Below the pieces are notes generated by a model, which was not told where the DNA came from, searched no databases, and saw only the letters and a list, made by a program, of their open reading frames with translations. A stretch of 16,356 nucleotides of DNA, from the NCBI GenBank assembly GCA_002469915.1, contig DKOG01000004.1, positions 1 through 16,356 on the forward strand, read 5' to 3'. Of the stretch, positions 8,538 through 16,047 are shown one piece after another; the stretch's first letter is position 1; each line of letters begins with the position of its first letter. Position numbers and translations under genes: made by a program. The stretch is from Bacteroidetes bacterium UBA7368. Its GTDB lineage: Bacteria > Bacteroidota > Rhodothermia > Rhodothermales > UBA10348.

Positions 8538-10019
8538 ATGCAAAAAATATTATACCGTTTTGTTTTCGTCCTGCTTTTGGCAGGCTCACTTGTACCCACT
8601 TTAGCCGTTGCTCAAGATGCTTCTGCTGAAGAAGCTGTGGCTGTAACAACTGCACCGGTACAAGCCGTACCTGTACAGGTTGATGTAGATCATGCCTCGT
8701 TTGCATTTGAAACGGGTACCACGCTAGTTGAATTGTACCTCGCATTTGAGGCTGCAACGCTCTCTTACGTGACTCACGAACAGGGCTACCTTGCGTCTTT
8801 GCCGGTAGACTTAGCGATCATGCGGTCCACGCAGGTATCTCTAGAAGGTACTCCCAGTGATCCAGTCTGGACGGACCAGCTGAACCTCAGCTTTGTCATT
8901 GCAGACACAACCGGTTTAAGCGAAGGTCAGCACTTCGTGCACCAGGTACGCGCAGCAGTGCCTCCAGGAGAGTATGAATTGCAGGTCGGTATTCCCGAGC
9001 AGCTAGAACTAGGAAAACCTGGTGTCAGCATGAAAAAGGATATGCTGGTACCTGACTTTGGTCAAAATGACCTAGTGTATGTGTCCGACGTGACGCTGGC
9101 CAGTTCGATTCAGCAAAGTTCAGATAGGGAAGATGCCTTCTACAAGAACGGAATGGTGATTCGACCTAATGCGAATCAGCTATTCGGAAGCGGCTTGAAT
9201 ACGCTTTTCTATTATGCCGAAGTCTACAATCTTGTTGGGGATATTTCAGCTTCAGGTAAGTACACGGCTTTTACCTACATCGCAGATGCCAATTTGCCTC
9301 AACCACTGGCAGCCTATCAGAAGCGGGCCCAAAGGACACTCAGGTCACCTGATGTGTTAGTCGGCACCTTTAATGTTAAGAGCCTTCCAAGTGGATCTTA
9401 CTTTCTGCGTATTGCCATTCTGGATGACAATAACGAAGCGGTTGCCGAGCAGTCTAGGAAGTTTTTTGTCTATAATCCGGATGTGGAACGAGAAACACTG
9501 GTCGTTTCGCCAGAGGAGTCTTTTGAGCGTAGTCAATATGCTAGGATGACAGAAGAAGAAATTGATCGCATGGTTGAACATGTTGATATCATTGCTTCTG
9601 ATACTGAACGCCGACGCTTAAAGAGCATTCGGGATTTAGATGAACGCCGACGCTATTTCATGACCTTTTGGAATGTTCGTGATCCGGATCCGAATACTCC
9701 CATCAATGAGTTTCAGGAGCAGTTTTATGCCCTGGTTCAGTACGCTAATGACCGGTATACCAACAGCTTCAGCGAAGGTTGGAAGACGGACAGAGGTCGC
9801 ACGCTGGTCAAGTTTGGTGCACCTACTGCCATTGATCCACACATGTTTGACACGGGCTACGTACCGTATGAAGTGTGGGAATACAACAATATCCCAGGTG
9901 AAGGACAAGCTCAGTTCATATTCGCTGATGCAGATGAATTCGGTATGTTCGAATTAATTCATTCCACCGTAACGGGTGAGCGCAAGCTTTCGAATTGGAG
10001 ACAGGAGCTATTGAAGTAG
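8538..10019 (+). CDS. Exported GWxTD-domain protein
   Basis: A 493-residue protein with a clear signal peptide (MQKILYRFVFVLLLAGSLVPTLAVA/Q), which fixes the start at this ATG; an in-frame stop lies at 8418-8420. Residues about 40-310 look beta-rich, with no family I recognise. Residues about 330-375 are strongly charged and probably helical (MTEEEIDRMVEHVDIIASD, ERRRLKSIRDLDERRRYF). The C-terminal part (about 370-490) matches the GWxTD domain: YTNSFSEGWKTDRGRTLVKFGAP with GWKTD at 414-418, then VWEYNNIPGEGQAQFIFAD. GWxTD proteins are found mainly in FCB-group bacteria and to my knowledge have no established activity. The protein is probably periplasmic or outer-membrane associated. A hairpin at 10060-10095 follows the stop. 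Confidence 0.85.
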   Translation: MQKILYRFVFVLLLAGSLVPTLAVAQDASAEEAVAVTTAPVQAVPVQVDVDHASFAFETGTTLVELYLAFEAATLSYVTHEQGYLASLPVDLAIMRSTQVSLEGTPSDPVWTDQLNLSFVIADTTGLSEGQHFVHQVRAAVPPGEYELQVGIPEQLELGKPGVSMKKDMLVPDFGQNDLVYVSDVTLASSIQQSSDREDAFYKNGMVIRPNANQLFGSGLNTLFYYAEVYNLVGDISASGKYTAFTYIADANLPQPLAAYQKRAQRTLRSPDVLVGTFNVKSLPSGSYFLRIAILDDNNEAVAEQSRKFFVYNPDVERETLVVSPEESFERSQYARMTEEEIDRMVEHVDIIASDTERRRLKSIRDLDERRRYFMTFWNVRDPDPNTPINEFQEQFYALVQYANDRYTNSFSEGWKTDRGRTLVKFGAPTAIDPHMFDTGYVPYEVWEYNNIPGEGQAQFIFADADEFGMFELIHSTVTGERKLSNWRQELLK

Positions 10020-10059
10020 GGTTTTTAGGCCTTTACCTCATTCAATTCACGGATTCTTT

Positions 10060-10095
10060 TGTGGGTCCGGCCACCTAAGGGTGGCCGGACCCACA
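10060..10095 (+). terminator. Strong hairpin after the GWxTD gene, possible terminator
   Basis: A 16-bp perfect stem (TGTGGGTCCGGCCACC and its complement) closes on a TAAG loop. It lies 40 bp after the GWxTD stop and 70 bp before asnS. The downstream side is TCGTTTCATTCC, not a clean T-run, so it may be a weak or factor-assisted terminator, or an RNA-stabilising hairpin. Confidence 0.6.
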
Positions 10096-10165
10096 TCGTT
10101 TCATTCCATTGCCGTATTTTCTCGGGATCGTCCGAAAAAGCACGTCTTAACGTAATAGTGATTCC

Positions 10166-11671
10166 ATGACTCCTGATCACGTCGATATTAGCGCCCTAAA
10201 GAACCACGAAGGTCAATCCGTAACGCTTCGCGGTTGGTTGTACAATAAGCGCAGCTCGAAAGGGCTTCATTTTCTTGTGATGAGAGATGGTACTGGTCTA
10301 AGCCAGTGTGTTGTAAATCAGGGAGAGGTGGACGAGTCATCTTGGCAAGCCGCAGAATCGGCGACGCAGGAAAGCAGCATTGAGCTTAAAGGCCTTGTAA
10401 GAGCCGATGAGAAGCAGGTTGGAGGGTATGAGGTTCAGGTTACGGAGATGAATCTTATTCATCAGGCCGAGGAGTATCCGATTACGCCAAAAGAGCACGG
10501 CGTGGACTTCTTGATGAATCATAGACATCTGTGGCTTAGAAGCCGGAGGCAGTGGGCGATTCTGCGCATTCGGAATAGTGTCATCATGTCTATCCATAAC
10601 TTTTTTCAGGAACGAGGATTCCTGCAGATGGATGCTCCAATTTTGACGGGAACGGCCGTTGAGGGGACCTCGACCTTGTTCGAAATGGAATACTTCGGTC
10701 GAAGTGCCTATCTGACCCAGAGTGGGCAGTTACACGGTGAAGCCATGGCCATGGCTTTTGGGAAAATCTACACGTTCGGCCCCACATTCAGGGCAGAAAA
10801 ATCCAAAACTCGCCGGCATTTGACGGAATTCTGGATGATTGAGCCTGAAATGGCGTTTTACGATCTGGAGATGACCATGCAGCTGGCAGAAGAGATGCTA
10901 AGCCGGATTGTCAGTGATGCGTTAGCTAACTGCCAGGCGGAGCTCGAAGTGCTAGACCGTGATCTCGAACCGCTGAAACGCAGCTTGAGCGATTACCCTC
11001 GCGTTTCCTACGATGAGGCCGTCGAGATTCTACACAGTGAGAAGACCCGTAAAATGGTCGAAGACAAAATTGAGTCATTGAAGTCGGAGGCGACAGCACT
11101 GACTACGGAATCCGCGGAAGGGAAGGCTACGTATGGTCAGGCTAAGAAATGGCAGAAACGAAAGATTGATGTTCGGGAAGGTGAAATACAGCGTCGTCAG
11201 TCTGAGATTGAGGAAGAGCTTCGTAACCTTCCTAAGTGGCTCAAGTCAGCCCAAGAATTTGAATGGGGGAATGACTTTGGCGGAAGCGACGAGACGCTCA
11301 TTACTTGGCATTACGACCGCCCCATTATCGTTCATCGCTTCCCACACGGATTCAAAGCGTTCTATATGAAACGAGACCCAGAAGACGATCGCCTGGCCTT
11401 AGGTATGGATGTGTTGGCTCCTGAGGGATATGGTGAAATCGTGGGTGGTGGCGAACGCGCTGATGATCTTGGGTTTTTGCAGGATCAGGTTAAAAAGCAT
11501 GGACTTCCTGAAGAAGCATTTAAGTGGTATTTCGATCTGCGCCGCTATGGCTCCGTACAACACGCAGGGTATGGATTAGGGTTGGAGCGTACAGTTACCT
11601 GGATTTGTGGTATTCACCATCTTCGTGAAACGATTCCATTTGCGCGGACATTGGACAGATTGTATCCCTGA
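10166..11671 (+). CDS. asnS: Asparaginyl-tRNA synthetase with helical insertion
   Basis: This cytoplasmic class II synthetase charges tRNA-Asn with asparagine using ATP. Residues about 17-105 form the OB-fold anticodon-binding domain (VTLRGWLYNKRSSKGLHFLV). The catalytic domain carries motif 1 around residues 150-160 (GFLQMDAPIL), motif 2 at 208-228 (FRAEKSKTRRHLTEFWMIEP) and motif 3 at 468-475 (GYGLGLER). The WMIEPE and RRYGSVQHAGYGLG context is that of AsnRS rather than AspRS. At 501 residues it is longer than the usual 430-470. The extra length sits at about 290-362, between YDEAVEIL and EFEWGNDFG, as a Lys/Glu-rich segment predicted to be helical or coiled-coil. The start codon has little Shine-Dalgarno, as is common in Bacteroidota-like genomes. 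Confidence 0.95.
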   Translation: MTPDHVDISALKNHEGQSVTLRGWLYNKRSSKGLHFLVMRDGTGLSQCVVNQGEVDESSWQAAESATQESSIELKGLVRADEKQVGGYEVQVTEMNLIHQAEEYPITPKEHGVDFLMNHRHLWLRSRRQWAILRIRNSVIMSIHNFFQERGFLQMDAPILTGTAVEGTSTLFEMEYFGRSAYLTQSGQLHGEAMAMAFGKIYTFGPTFRAEKSKTRRHLTEFWMIEPEMAFYDLEMTMQLAEEMLSRIVSDALANCQAELEVLDRDLEPLKRSLSDYPRVSYDEAVEILHSEKTRKMVEDKIESLKSEATALTTESAEGKATYGQAKKWQKRKIDVREGEIQRRQSEIEEELRNLPKWLKSAQEFEWGNDFGGSDETLITWHYDRPIIVHRFPHGFKAFYMKRDPEDDRLALGMDVLAPEGYGEIVGGGERADDLGFLQDQVKKHGLPEEAFKWYFDLRRYGSVQHAGYGLGLERTVTWICGIHHLRETIPFARTLDRLYP

Positions 11672-11724
11672 TCTACGTCAAATGCTCGAGATGTTTTAGC
11701 GGGCAGACCAAATTGGAACGCATC

Positions 11725-11757
11725 TTGTATTGAATGGTGTACCAGATATTAATCTGG
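11725..11757 (+). promoter_or_regulatory. Possible promoter with overlapping dyad upstream of the SIMPL gene
   Basis: TTGTAT (11725-11730), a 16-base spacer and TATTAA (11747-11752) form a weak sigma70-like pair about 46 bp upstream of the ATG at 11799. The -10 overlaps an inverted repeat CCAGAT-ATTA-ATCTGG (11742-11757), which could be an operator half-site pair. Visual evidence only. Confidence 0.25.
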
Positions 11758-11798
11758 CATTCCAATTCCTATCTATACGTTTTTAAGAGGATTATTCG

Positions 11799-12536
11799 AT
11801 GCGTAGACGTCAATTTAATACAGTAATGGCCCCTGTTGTGGCCATAGTTCTGTTTCTCGTTTCTCCTGTCCAGGCCCAAGATGGGCATGCTCAGCATCCG
11901 AGTCAGGTGACCGTATCTGGGGAGGGAGTCATTTCGACTGCTCCAGACATGGCTACCGTGCAGTTTGCCGTGGTCGAGCGAGCTGATAATCCTGAAACAG
12001 CTCGAGAAAACAACGCATCGGCATCGGCCAATGCGCTGAACGCGGTCCGAGCTATGGGTGTGGAGGAGATGGATATCCAGATGCAAAACCTCCAGATCAA
12101 TCCCATGCGAGAGTACGATCCTGATCGTCGGACGTACAATGAGACAGGCTGGGAGGCCACTCGAAACCTAACCGTTACCATTCGGAACCTAGATGAGTTA
12201 CCTGATCTGATTGCCTCGATTGTGACGAATGGTGCCAACCGGATGAACAGCATTCAGTACGGACTCGATGACCGAGCTGATCTTGAATTGGAAGTCTTGC
12301 GTTTGGCCGTTTTACGAGCCAAAGCCAAGGCTGAAACGATGGCTACTGCTCTAGGAAAGGAAATTGGAGGGATAGTAACGCTCAATGAACACGGTGTTTC
12401 TGTCCCCCGTCCTGTAATGAGATTGGAAGCATCCTTTGATATGGCATCGGCTAAGGGCGCACCGGAGCCTGATGCGTATGCTAGTGGCCAGATTGAGATT
12501 CGGACCAGCGTGACGGCTGTCTATTTCCTTAAGTAG
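11799..12536 (+). CDS. Secreted SIMPL (DUF541) domain protein
   Basis: A 245-residue exported protein. AAGAGG at 11785-11790 lies eight bases before the ATG and supports the start. Residues 1-26 are a signal peptide (hydrophobic VMAPVVAIVLFLVSPVQA before QDG). Residues about 36-243 fit the SIMPL/DUF541 family: VTVSGEGVISTAPDMATVQFAV at the N-terminal strand, an ARENNASASANALNAVRAMGV helix, NLTVTIRNLDELPDLIASIV, and LAVLRAKAKAETMATALG. Family members are periplasmic or secreted and poorly understood; mouse SIMPL is a signalling adaptor, but that gives no bacterial function. It has no visible membrane anchor or sorting domain. It appears monocistronic: there are 127 bp upstream and a hairpin downstream. 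Confidence 0.88.
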   Translation: MRRRQFNTVMAPVVAIVLFLVSPVQAQDGHAQHPSQVTVSGEGVISTAPDMATVQFAVVERADNPETARENNASASANALNAVRAMGVEEMDIQMQNLQINPMREYDPDRRTYNETGWEATRNLTVTIRNLDELPDLIASIVTNGANRMNSIQYGLDDRADLELEVLRLAVLRAKAKAETMATALGKEIGGIVTLNEHGVSVPRPVMRLEASFDMASAKGAPEPDAYASGQIEIRTSVTAVYFLK

Positions 12537-12554
12537 CGAATTGCGCAAAACTGA

Positions 12555-12587
12555 AACTGGGGGCTCATCAAAGATGAGCCCCCAGTT
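12555..12587. terminator. Hairpin between convergent SIMPL and YmgE-type genes
   Basis: A 15-bp perfect stem (AACTGGGGGCTCATC and its complement) closes on an AAA loop. It lies 18 bp after the plus-strand stop and 52 bp after the minus-strand stop. Read on the minus strand it is followed by a short TTTT; on the plus strand there is no clear T-run. It probably serves as a shared terminator. Confidence 0.7.
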
Positions 12588-12639
12588 AGTATTCCTTCAA
12601 ATGTGATGAGATCAGACCGAACTGATGACATCAACGCGC

Positions 12640-12882
12640 TTATTTCTTGAACTTATTCCAGAGAAATAGCAGGATCAAAGCACCTACGACAGCACTGATT
12701 AAATCTCCTATTAAGCTATCCGTATAGATTCCCAGCAGGCCGCCAGCAAATCCACCGACTACAGCGCCAGCAATTCCTAGCAAGGTGGTCATCAGGAAGC
12801 CACCGCCCTCTTTTCCGGGCATTATATATTTAGCGAGCGCGCCGGCGGCAAAGCCAACGAGTACCATCCAAAGAAGTCCCAT
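12640..12882 (-). CDS. GlsB/YeaQ/YmgE-family small membrane protein
   Basis: An 80-residue, very hydrophobic protein with three predicted membrane segments (about residues 2-18, 30-52 and 58-75). The PGKEGGGFLMTTLLGIAGAV block after the first helix is the hallmark of the GlsB/YeaQ/YmgE ('transglycosylase-associated') family. Members are small inner-membrane proteins often linked to general stress; no enzymatic activity is established. The length is the family norm, and the C-terminus WNKFKK is a positive-inside tail. It is divergent from the phosphohexomutase gene across 125 bp. Confidence 0.88.
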   Translation of the reverse strand: MGLLWMVLVGFAAGALAKYIMPGKEGGGFLMTTLLGIAGAVVGGFAGGLLGIYTDSLIGDLISAVVGALILLFLWNKFKK

Positions 12883-12912
12883 AGTAGTGTTTCTCGTGAG
12901 TGTTAAAAATAC

Positions 12913-12943
12913 GGATACGGGTGAAATCCATAAAAGGATACGG
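12913..12943. promoter_or_regulatory. Direct repeat GGATACGG in a divergent intergenic region
   Basis: GGATACGG occurs at 12913-12920 and again at 12936-12943, 23 bp apart or about two helical turns, inside the 125-bp spacer between two divergent genes. The spacing suits a regulator dimer, but two 8-mers could also recur by chance. Confidence 0.25.
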
Positions 12944-13007
12944 TACCTGTTTCTTACTTTCCCTCACACTCTGAACTAGGGCGTTCCCTTTAACGATCTG
13001 AGCATAC

Positions 13008-14390
13008 ATGTCATCTACTCAACCATCTACTTTAGTCGTATCAATCTCGGGAATTAGAGGGATATTTGGCCGGGGTTTGGATCCTGCTGTCATAGTTAAA
13101 TACGCATCTGCCTATGGAGACTGGATCCTGAAATCAGGTCATGAAGCTCGAACCGTTATTGTGGGCCGTGACGCCCGGGTTACGGGTCCGATATGTTCAG
13201 ATCTCGTTATTTCTACGCTGCTTTCCCAAGGCATTTCTGTAGTTGATGCAGGTCTTGCGACTACGCCTACTGTGGAAATGGCAGTCCTTTTGGAGAAAGC
13301 CTCGGGTGGAATTGTTCTTTCTGCTTCCCATAATCCCGCGGAGTGGAATGCATTGAAGCTGTTGAACAGCAAAGGGGAATTTCTATCGCCCACGGATGCG
13401 TCATGGCTAATAGATCATGCAGAAGCCGCAGAGCGGACCTGGGCCACTTACGAGAAACGAGGGGTGTCTAGTGTGCGAGACTACCTAGATTATCATATCG
13501 AGGAAGTGATCGGTCTTGCAGAGATTCATCCCGAGCAGATCAAGAAAGGCTCGTTTAAAGTAGTGGTTGACGCCGTGAACTCGGTTGGGGGGATAGCCAT
13601 CCCTCGTTTGCTAGAAAAACTGGGTGTTGAGTCACAAAATATTGTTGAGCTTCACTGCGAGCCAACAGGCTTATTCGCCCACCCTGCTGAACCCCTCCCC
13701 GAAAACCTGACTGAAATATGCGACCTGGTTAAGCAGACGGGAGCGGATCTTGGAATTGTTGTAGATCCGGACGCTGACCGGCTAGCTCTCATTGCTGATG
13801 GCGGGGTCTATGTGAGCGAAGAATTAACTCAGGTGTTGGCTGCGGATTTTTGGTGGCAGTATCACAGCGGGCCGTTTGCAACCAATCTTTCCTCATCGCG
13901 TGCCATCGAATTAGTGGCGGCCAAGTATGGACAGGAGGTGTATCGCTCAGCAGTGGGAGAGATTAATGTGGTTGAAAAAATGAAAGCCTGTAATGCGGCC
14001 ATTGGAGGTGAAGGGAATGGCGGCGTCATTCTGCCTCAGTTGCATTATGGTCGCGATGCTCTCATTGGCACGGCCTTAATCCTTCAGCATCTCGTTCAGA
14101 CTGGGAAACGCCTTTCAGAGCTCATTCATGAGCTACCTAATCTGGAAATCGTTAAGATGAAAACAGATATTGGTAGCCTGAATCCAGATGATTTACTCCA
14201 GAAAATGGCGGCTAAATATGCATCAGAGCGCATTTCAACCATTGATGGCGTAAAAATCGATTTCGACGCTGGATGGGTGCACATGCGGAAATCGAATACA
14301 GAACCCATCATTCGGGTCTATGCGGAAGCTCAAACGGCCGAGGAAGCCAAGTCGCTGGGTGAGCGATTCATGGGCGAGCTACTTGCGTAG
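13008..14390 (+). CDS. glmM: Phosphohexomutase, probable phosphoglucosamine mutase (GlmM type)
   Basis: A 460-residue alpha-D-phosphohexomutase that moves phosphate between C6 and C1 of a hexose phosphate through a phosphoserine. Motifs occur in family order: catalytic loop SASHNP with Ser107 (105-110), Mg2+ loop DPDADR (253-258), sugar-binding loop GEGNGG (334-339) and phosphate-binding loop KSNTEPIIRVY (428-438). All key residues are present and the length is normal. The GEGNGGVILP and HYGRDALIGTALIL features are those of the Bacteroidota/archaeal branch usually annotated as phosphoglucosamine mutase, so GlcN-6-P to GlcN-1-P for UDP-GlcNAc and peptidoglycan is the best guess. Phosphoglucomutase or phosphomannomutase activity cannot be excluded by sequence reading, and the gene symbol is therefore tentative. 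Confidence 0.85.
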   Translation: MSSTQPSTLVVSISGIRGIFGRGLDPAVIVKYASAYGDWILKSGHEARTVIVGRDARVTGPICSDLVISTLLSQGISVVDAGLATTPTVEMAVLLEKASGGIVLSASHNPAEWNALKLLNSKGEFLSPTDASWLIDHAEAAERTWATYEKRGVSSVRDYLDYHIEEVIGLAEIHPEQIKKGSFKVVVDAVNSVGGIAIPRLLEKLGVESQNIVELHCEPTGLFAHPAEPLPENLTEICDLVKQTGADLGIVVDPDADRLALIADGGVYVSEELTQVLAADFWWQYHSGPFATNLSSSRAIELVAAKYGQEVYRSAVGEINVVEKMKACNAAIGGEGNGGVILPQLHYGRDALIGTALILQHLVQTGKRLSELIHELPNLEIVKMKTDIGSLNPDDLLQKMAAKYASERISTIDGVKIDFDAGWVHMRKSNTEPIIRVYAEAQTAEEAKSLGERFMGELLA

Positions 14391-14413
14391 TCTAGTAGGC
14401 GGACCTTACTAGA
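14391..14413. terminator. Small imperfect hairpin between convergent genes
   Basis: TCTAGTA-GG, loop CGGA, then CC-T-TACTAGA forms a 9-bp stem with one bulged T. It fills the 18-bp gap between the phosphohexomutase stop and the stop of the minus-strand small protein. No T-run follows on either strand, so a terminator role is only suggested by position. Confidence 0.25.
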
Positions 14414-14624
14414 GGTCTTCGAAACGCGCATCTTCTACATCCAGGGAGGACGACTCAACAGCAGACTTATCGGCTGCTTTGGGTCGGGGAACGTGCACTT
14501 TATTTCTAGGCGGTGGAGGTACGCTCTCGCGAGATTGTCCACCAGCTAATTCGCGGATGAGATTACCTGCGGAACGAAAGGCATACCAGACCAGAATTAC
14601 CAGAAAAAGCCACTTCAACATCAT
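14409..14624 (-). CDS. Small single-pass membrane protein of unknown function
   Basis: A 71-residue protein that I do not assign to a family with certainty. Residues 3-16 are strongly hydrophobic (LKWLFLVILVWYAF), giving one N-terminal membrane anchor. A short amphipathic stretch (RSAGNLIRELAGG), a proline-rich basic linker (VPPPPRNKVHVPRPK) and an acidic C-terminus (SSLDVEDARFEDL) follow. The overall pattern resembles the small membrane proteins called DUF4834-like in Bacteroidota, but this is a loose resemblance. It is the third gene of the folK - deoxynucleoside kinase operon, starting 3 bp after the kinase stop. Either of the two adjacent ATGs (14624 or 14621) could be used. Confidence 0.65.
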   Translation of the reverse strand: MMLKWLFLVILVWYAFRSAGNLIRELAGGQSRESVPPPPRNKVHVPRPKAADKSAVESSSLDVEDARFEDL

Positions 14625-14627
14625 AGG

Positions 14628-15356
14628 TCAGAGTAGGGGGGTGCGCGAAGGAGAAGGATTGAAATAAGTCGTACCCGGATGGCGAAGACCTGAGATTTGT
14701 CTCTCGAGTTCTTTTAAATCCTCAGGGTTCGCAACGAAGTCAATGTTCGTCGCATTTACAATCAGGAGCGGACTTTGGTTGTAATGGAAGAAGTACTGAT
14801 TGTACGCCTGGCCCAGACTTTCGATGTAGGCTCTGTCCATGTCTTTTTCATAGGTCCGGCCTCTGCGCTGAATATTAGACATGAGCCGGTCGGTGGAGAC
14901 CTGCAAATAAACGATCAGGTCAGGCACCGGAGTCGTCGGTTGCATGATGTTGAACATCGTTTCATAGAGAGCAAGTTCGTCGCCCTTGAGATTCAGCCGA
15001 GCAAAAATGCGGTCTTTATCAAACGTGTAATCTGATATGGCATGTTTGTGGAATAGATCTCCGTCACCGAGATTTTGCTGCTGCCGGAATCGACTGGCTA
15101 AAAAACTAAGCTGGGTCTGAAACGCCCATCGGTCTCGGTCTGAGTAAAACCGCTCAAGGAATGGGTTTTCGTCAAATTGCTCGAGCGTTAAACGGGCATT
15201 GGATGCCTCTGCCAATACCCGAGCCAATGTCGTCTTTCCGGCCCCGATCACGCCTTCAATAACGATGTATTGAAGATGATCTGGCAAGCCTACAGGTGGG
15301 TCTACCGGGACTTCCTTCGGCTCAGTGGACTTTGGGGCTTCGTCAAACAGGCTCAT
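14628..15356 (-). CDS. Deoxynucleoside kinase (dAdo/dGuo/dCyd type)
   Basis: A 242-residue cytoplasmic kinase that phosphorylates a deoxynucleoside at the 5' position for dNTP salvage. It shows the P-loop GVIGAGKTT (35-43), the substrate-binding EQFDENPFL block (E59), SDYTFDKDR (108-116) matching the DRS-like catalytic region, and the LID arginines RRGRTYEK (164-171). This is the dNK/dGK/dCK family pattern, not thymidine kinase. Base specificity cannot be read from the sequence. An N-terminal extension of about 28 residues (rich in Pro, Glu and Lys) precedes the core and may be disordered. It lies 5 bp downstream of folK and 3 bp upstream of the small membrane protein, implying one transcript. 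folK next to a deoxynucleoside kinase is a recurrent pairing in Bacteroidota-like genomes. Confidence 0.9.
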   Translation of the reverse strand: MSLFDEAPKSTEPKEVPVDPPVGLPDHLQYIVIEGVIGAGKTTLARVLAEASNARLTLEQFDENPFLERFYSDRDRWAFQTQLSFLASRFRQQQNLGDGDLFHKHAISDYTFDKDRIFARLNLKGDELALYETMFNIMQPTTPVPDLIVYLQVSTDRLMSNIQRRGRTYEKDMDRAYIESLGQAYNQYFFHYNQSPLLIVNATNIDFVANPEDLKELERQISGLRHPGTTYFNPSPSRTPLL

Positions 15357-15361
15357 CGGGA

Positions 15362-15889
15362 TTAGGGTACCTTCAGAATATGGGCTGAGCGTTTAATGCT
15401 ACTTTGGTCAGGGCAGTGTTCAAGAAGATACCGAACGTTGCGGTCAAAGGGAGGTGGAATATGCAGATCCATGTCGATTTCTGATAAAGGGAGTAGGACA
15501 AACAACCGCTCAGCGATTCTTGGATGAGGCAGTGTGAGGTCCGATCCGTCTATTTGGGTGTTAGAACAGCACAATAGATCAATATCTAAGGTTCTAGCCT
15601 GCCAACGCTGCTCAAGCTTCCTATTGCGTCCCCTTGCCGATTCAATGTTCAGACACCTTCTTAATAACGCACGGGGTTGCAGTGACGTTTGAATGTGTAG
15701 GACAGCGTTCAGGTAGGCCGGTTGGGGAGGCGCACCGGGCATAACGTGTGCTGCACTTTCGTAAACGGGAGAAACGCTATTTATACTTCCACCGGGCAGG
15801 CAGCCCAGTTGTTCTACCGCATACTGGAGATTGGCCATACGGTCATCCAGATTGGAGCCCAGTGCAATATGGTAAGAAAGGGGATCGAT
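15362..15889 (-). CDS. folK: HPPK, folate pyrophosphokinase (start codon unclear)
   Basis: This is 2-amino-4-hydroxy-6-hydroxymethyldihydropteridine diphosphokinase, which transfers pyrophosphate from ATP to the pterin in folate synthesis. Supporting motifs are YHIALGSNLDDR at the N-terminus, QPAYLNAVL, RGRNRKLEQRWQARTLDIDLL (the HPPK signature, with Q for the usual small residue) and LPHPRIAERLFVLLPLSEID. The start is odd: between the groEL terminator and GSN this frame has no ATG, GTG or TTG. The only upstream canonical start is TTG at 16042, which would translate through the terminator hairpin and add about 50 residues. The first internal ATG (15838) lies after GSN and would remove the first strand. 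I give the position of an ATC codon that yields a family-like 175 residues; the true start is unknown. It is the first gene of a three-gene operon. Confidence 0.82.
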   Translation of the reverse strand: MDPLSYHIALGSNLDDRMANLQYAVEQLGCLPGGSINSVSPVYESAAHVMPGAPPQPAYLNAVLHIQTSLQPRALLRRCLNIESARGRNRKLEQRWQARTLDIDLLCCSNTQIDGSDLTLPHPRIAERLFVLLPLSEIDMDLHIPPPFDRNVRYLLEHCPDQSSIKRSAHILKVP

Positions 15890-15967
15890 TTTTAGTCTGG
15901 TTAATCGGTGATGGATGTGGAATGATGACGTCTGCGCGTTTGAGAGGACAAAGTACGTGGAAAAGAC

Positions 15968-16004
15968 AAAAAAAGGGGGGGCGGCCTTCGGCCGCCCCCC
16001 CTTT
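15968..16004 (-). terminator. Rho-independent terminator of groEL
   Basis: On the minus strand, AAAGGGGGGGCGGCC, loop GAA, then GGCCGCCCCCCCTTT forms a 15-bp perfect GC-rich stem running into a seven-T tract. It begins 43 bp after the groEL stop. It should largely isolate groEL from folK, so folK needs its own promoter within about 80-100 bp or depends on readthrough. Confidence 0.95.
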
Positions 16005-16047
16005 AAAGCAAGTGCTTTTAGATGTGCTGAGCGAATCAGCAATCAAT

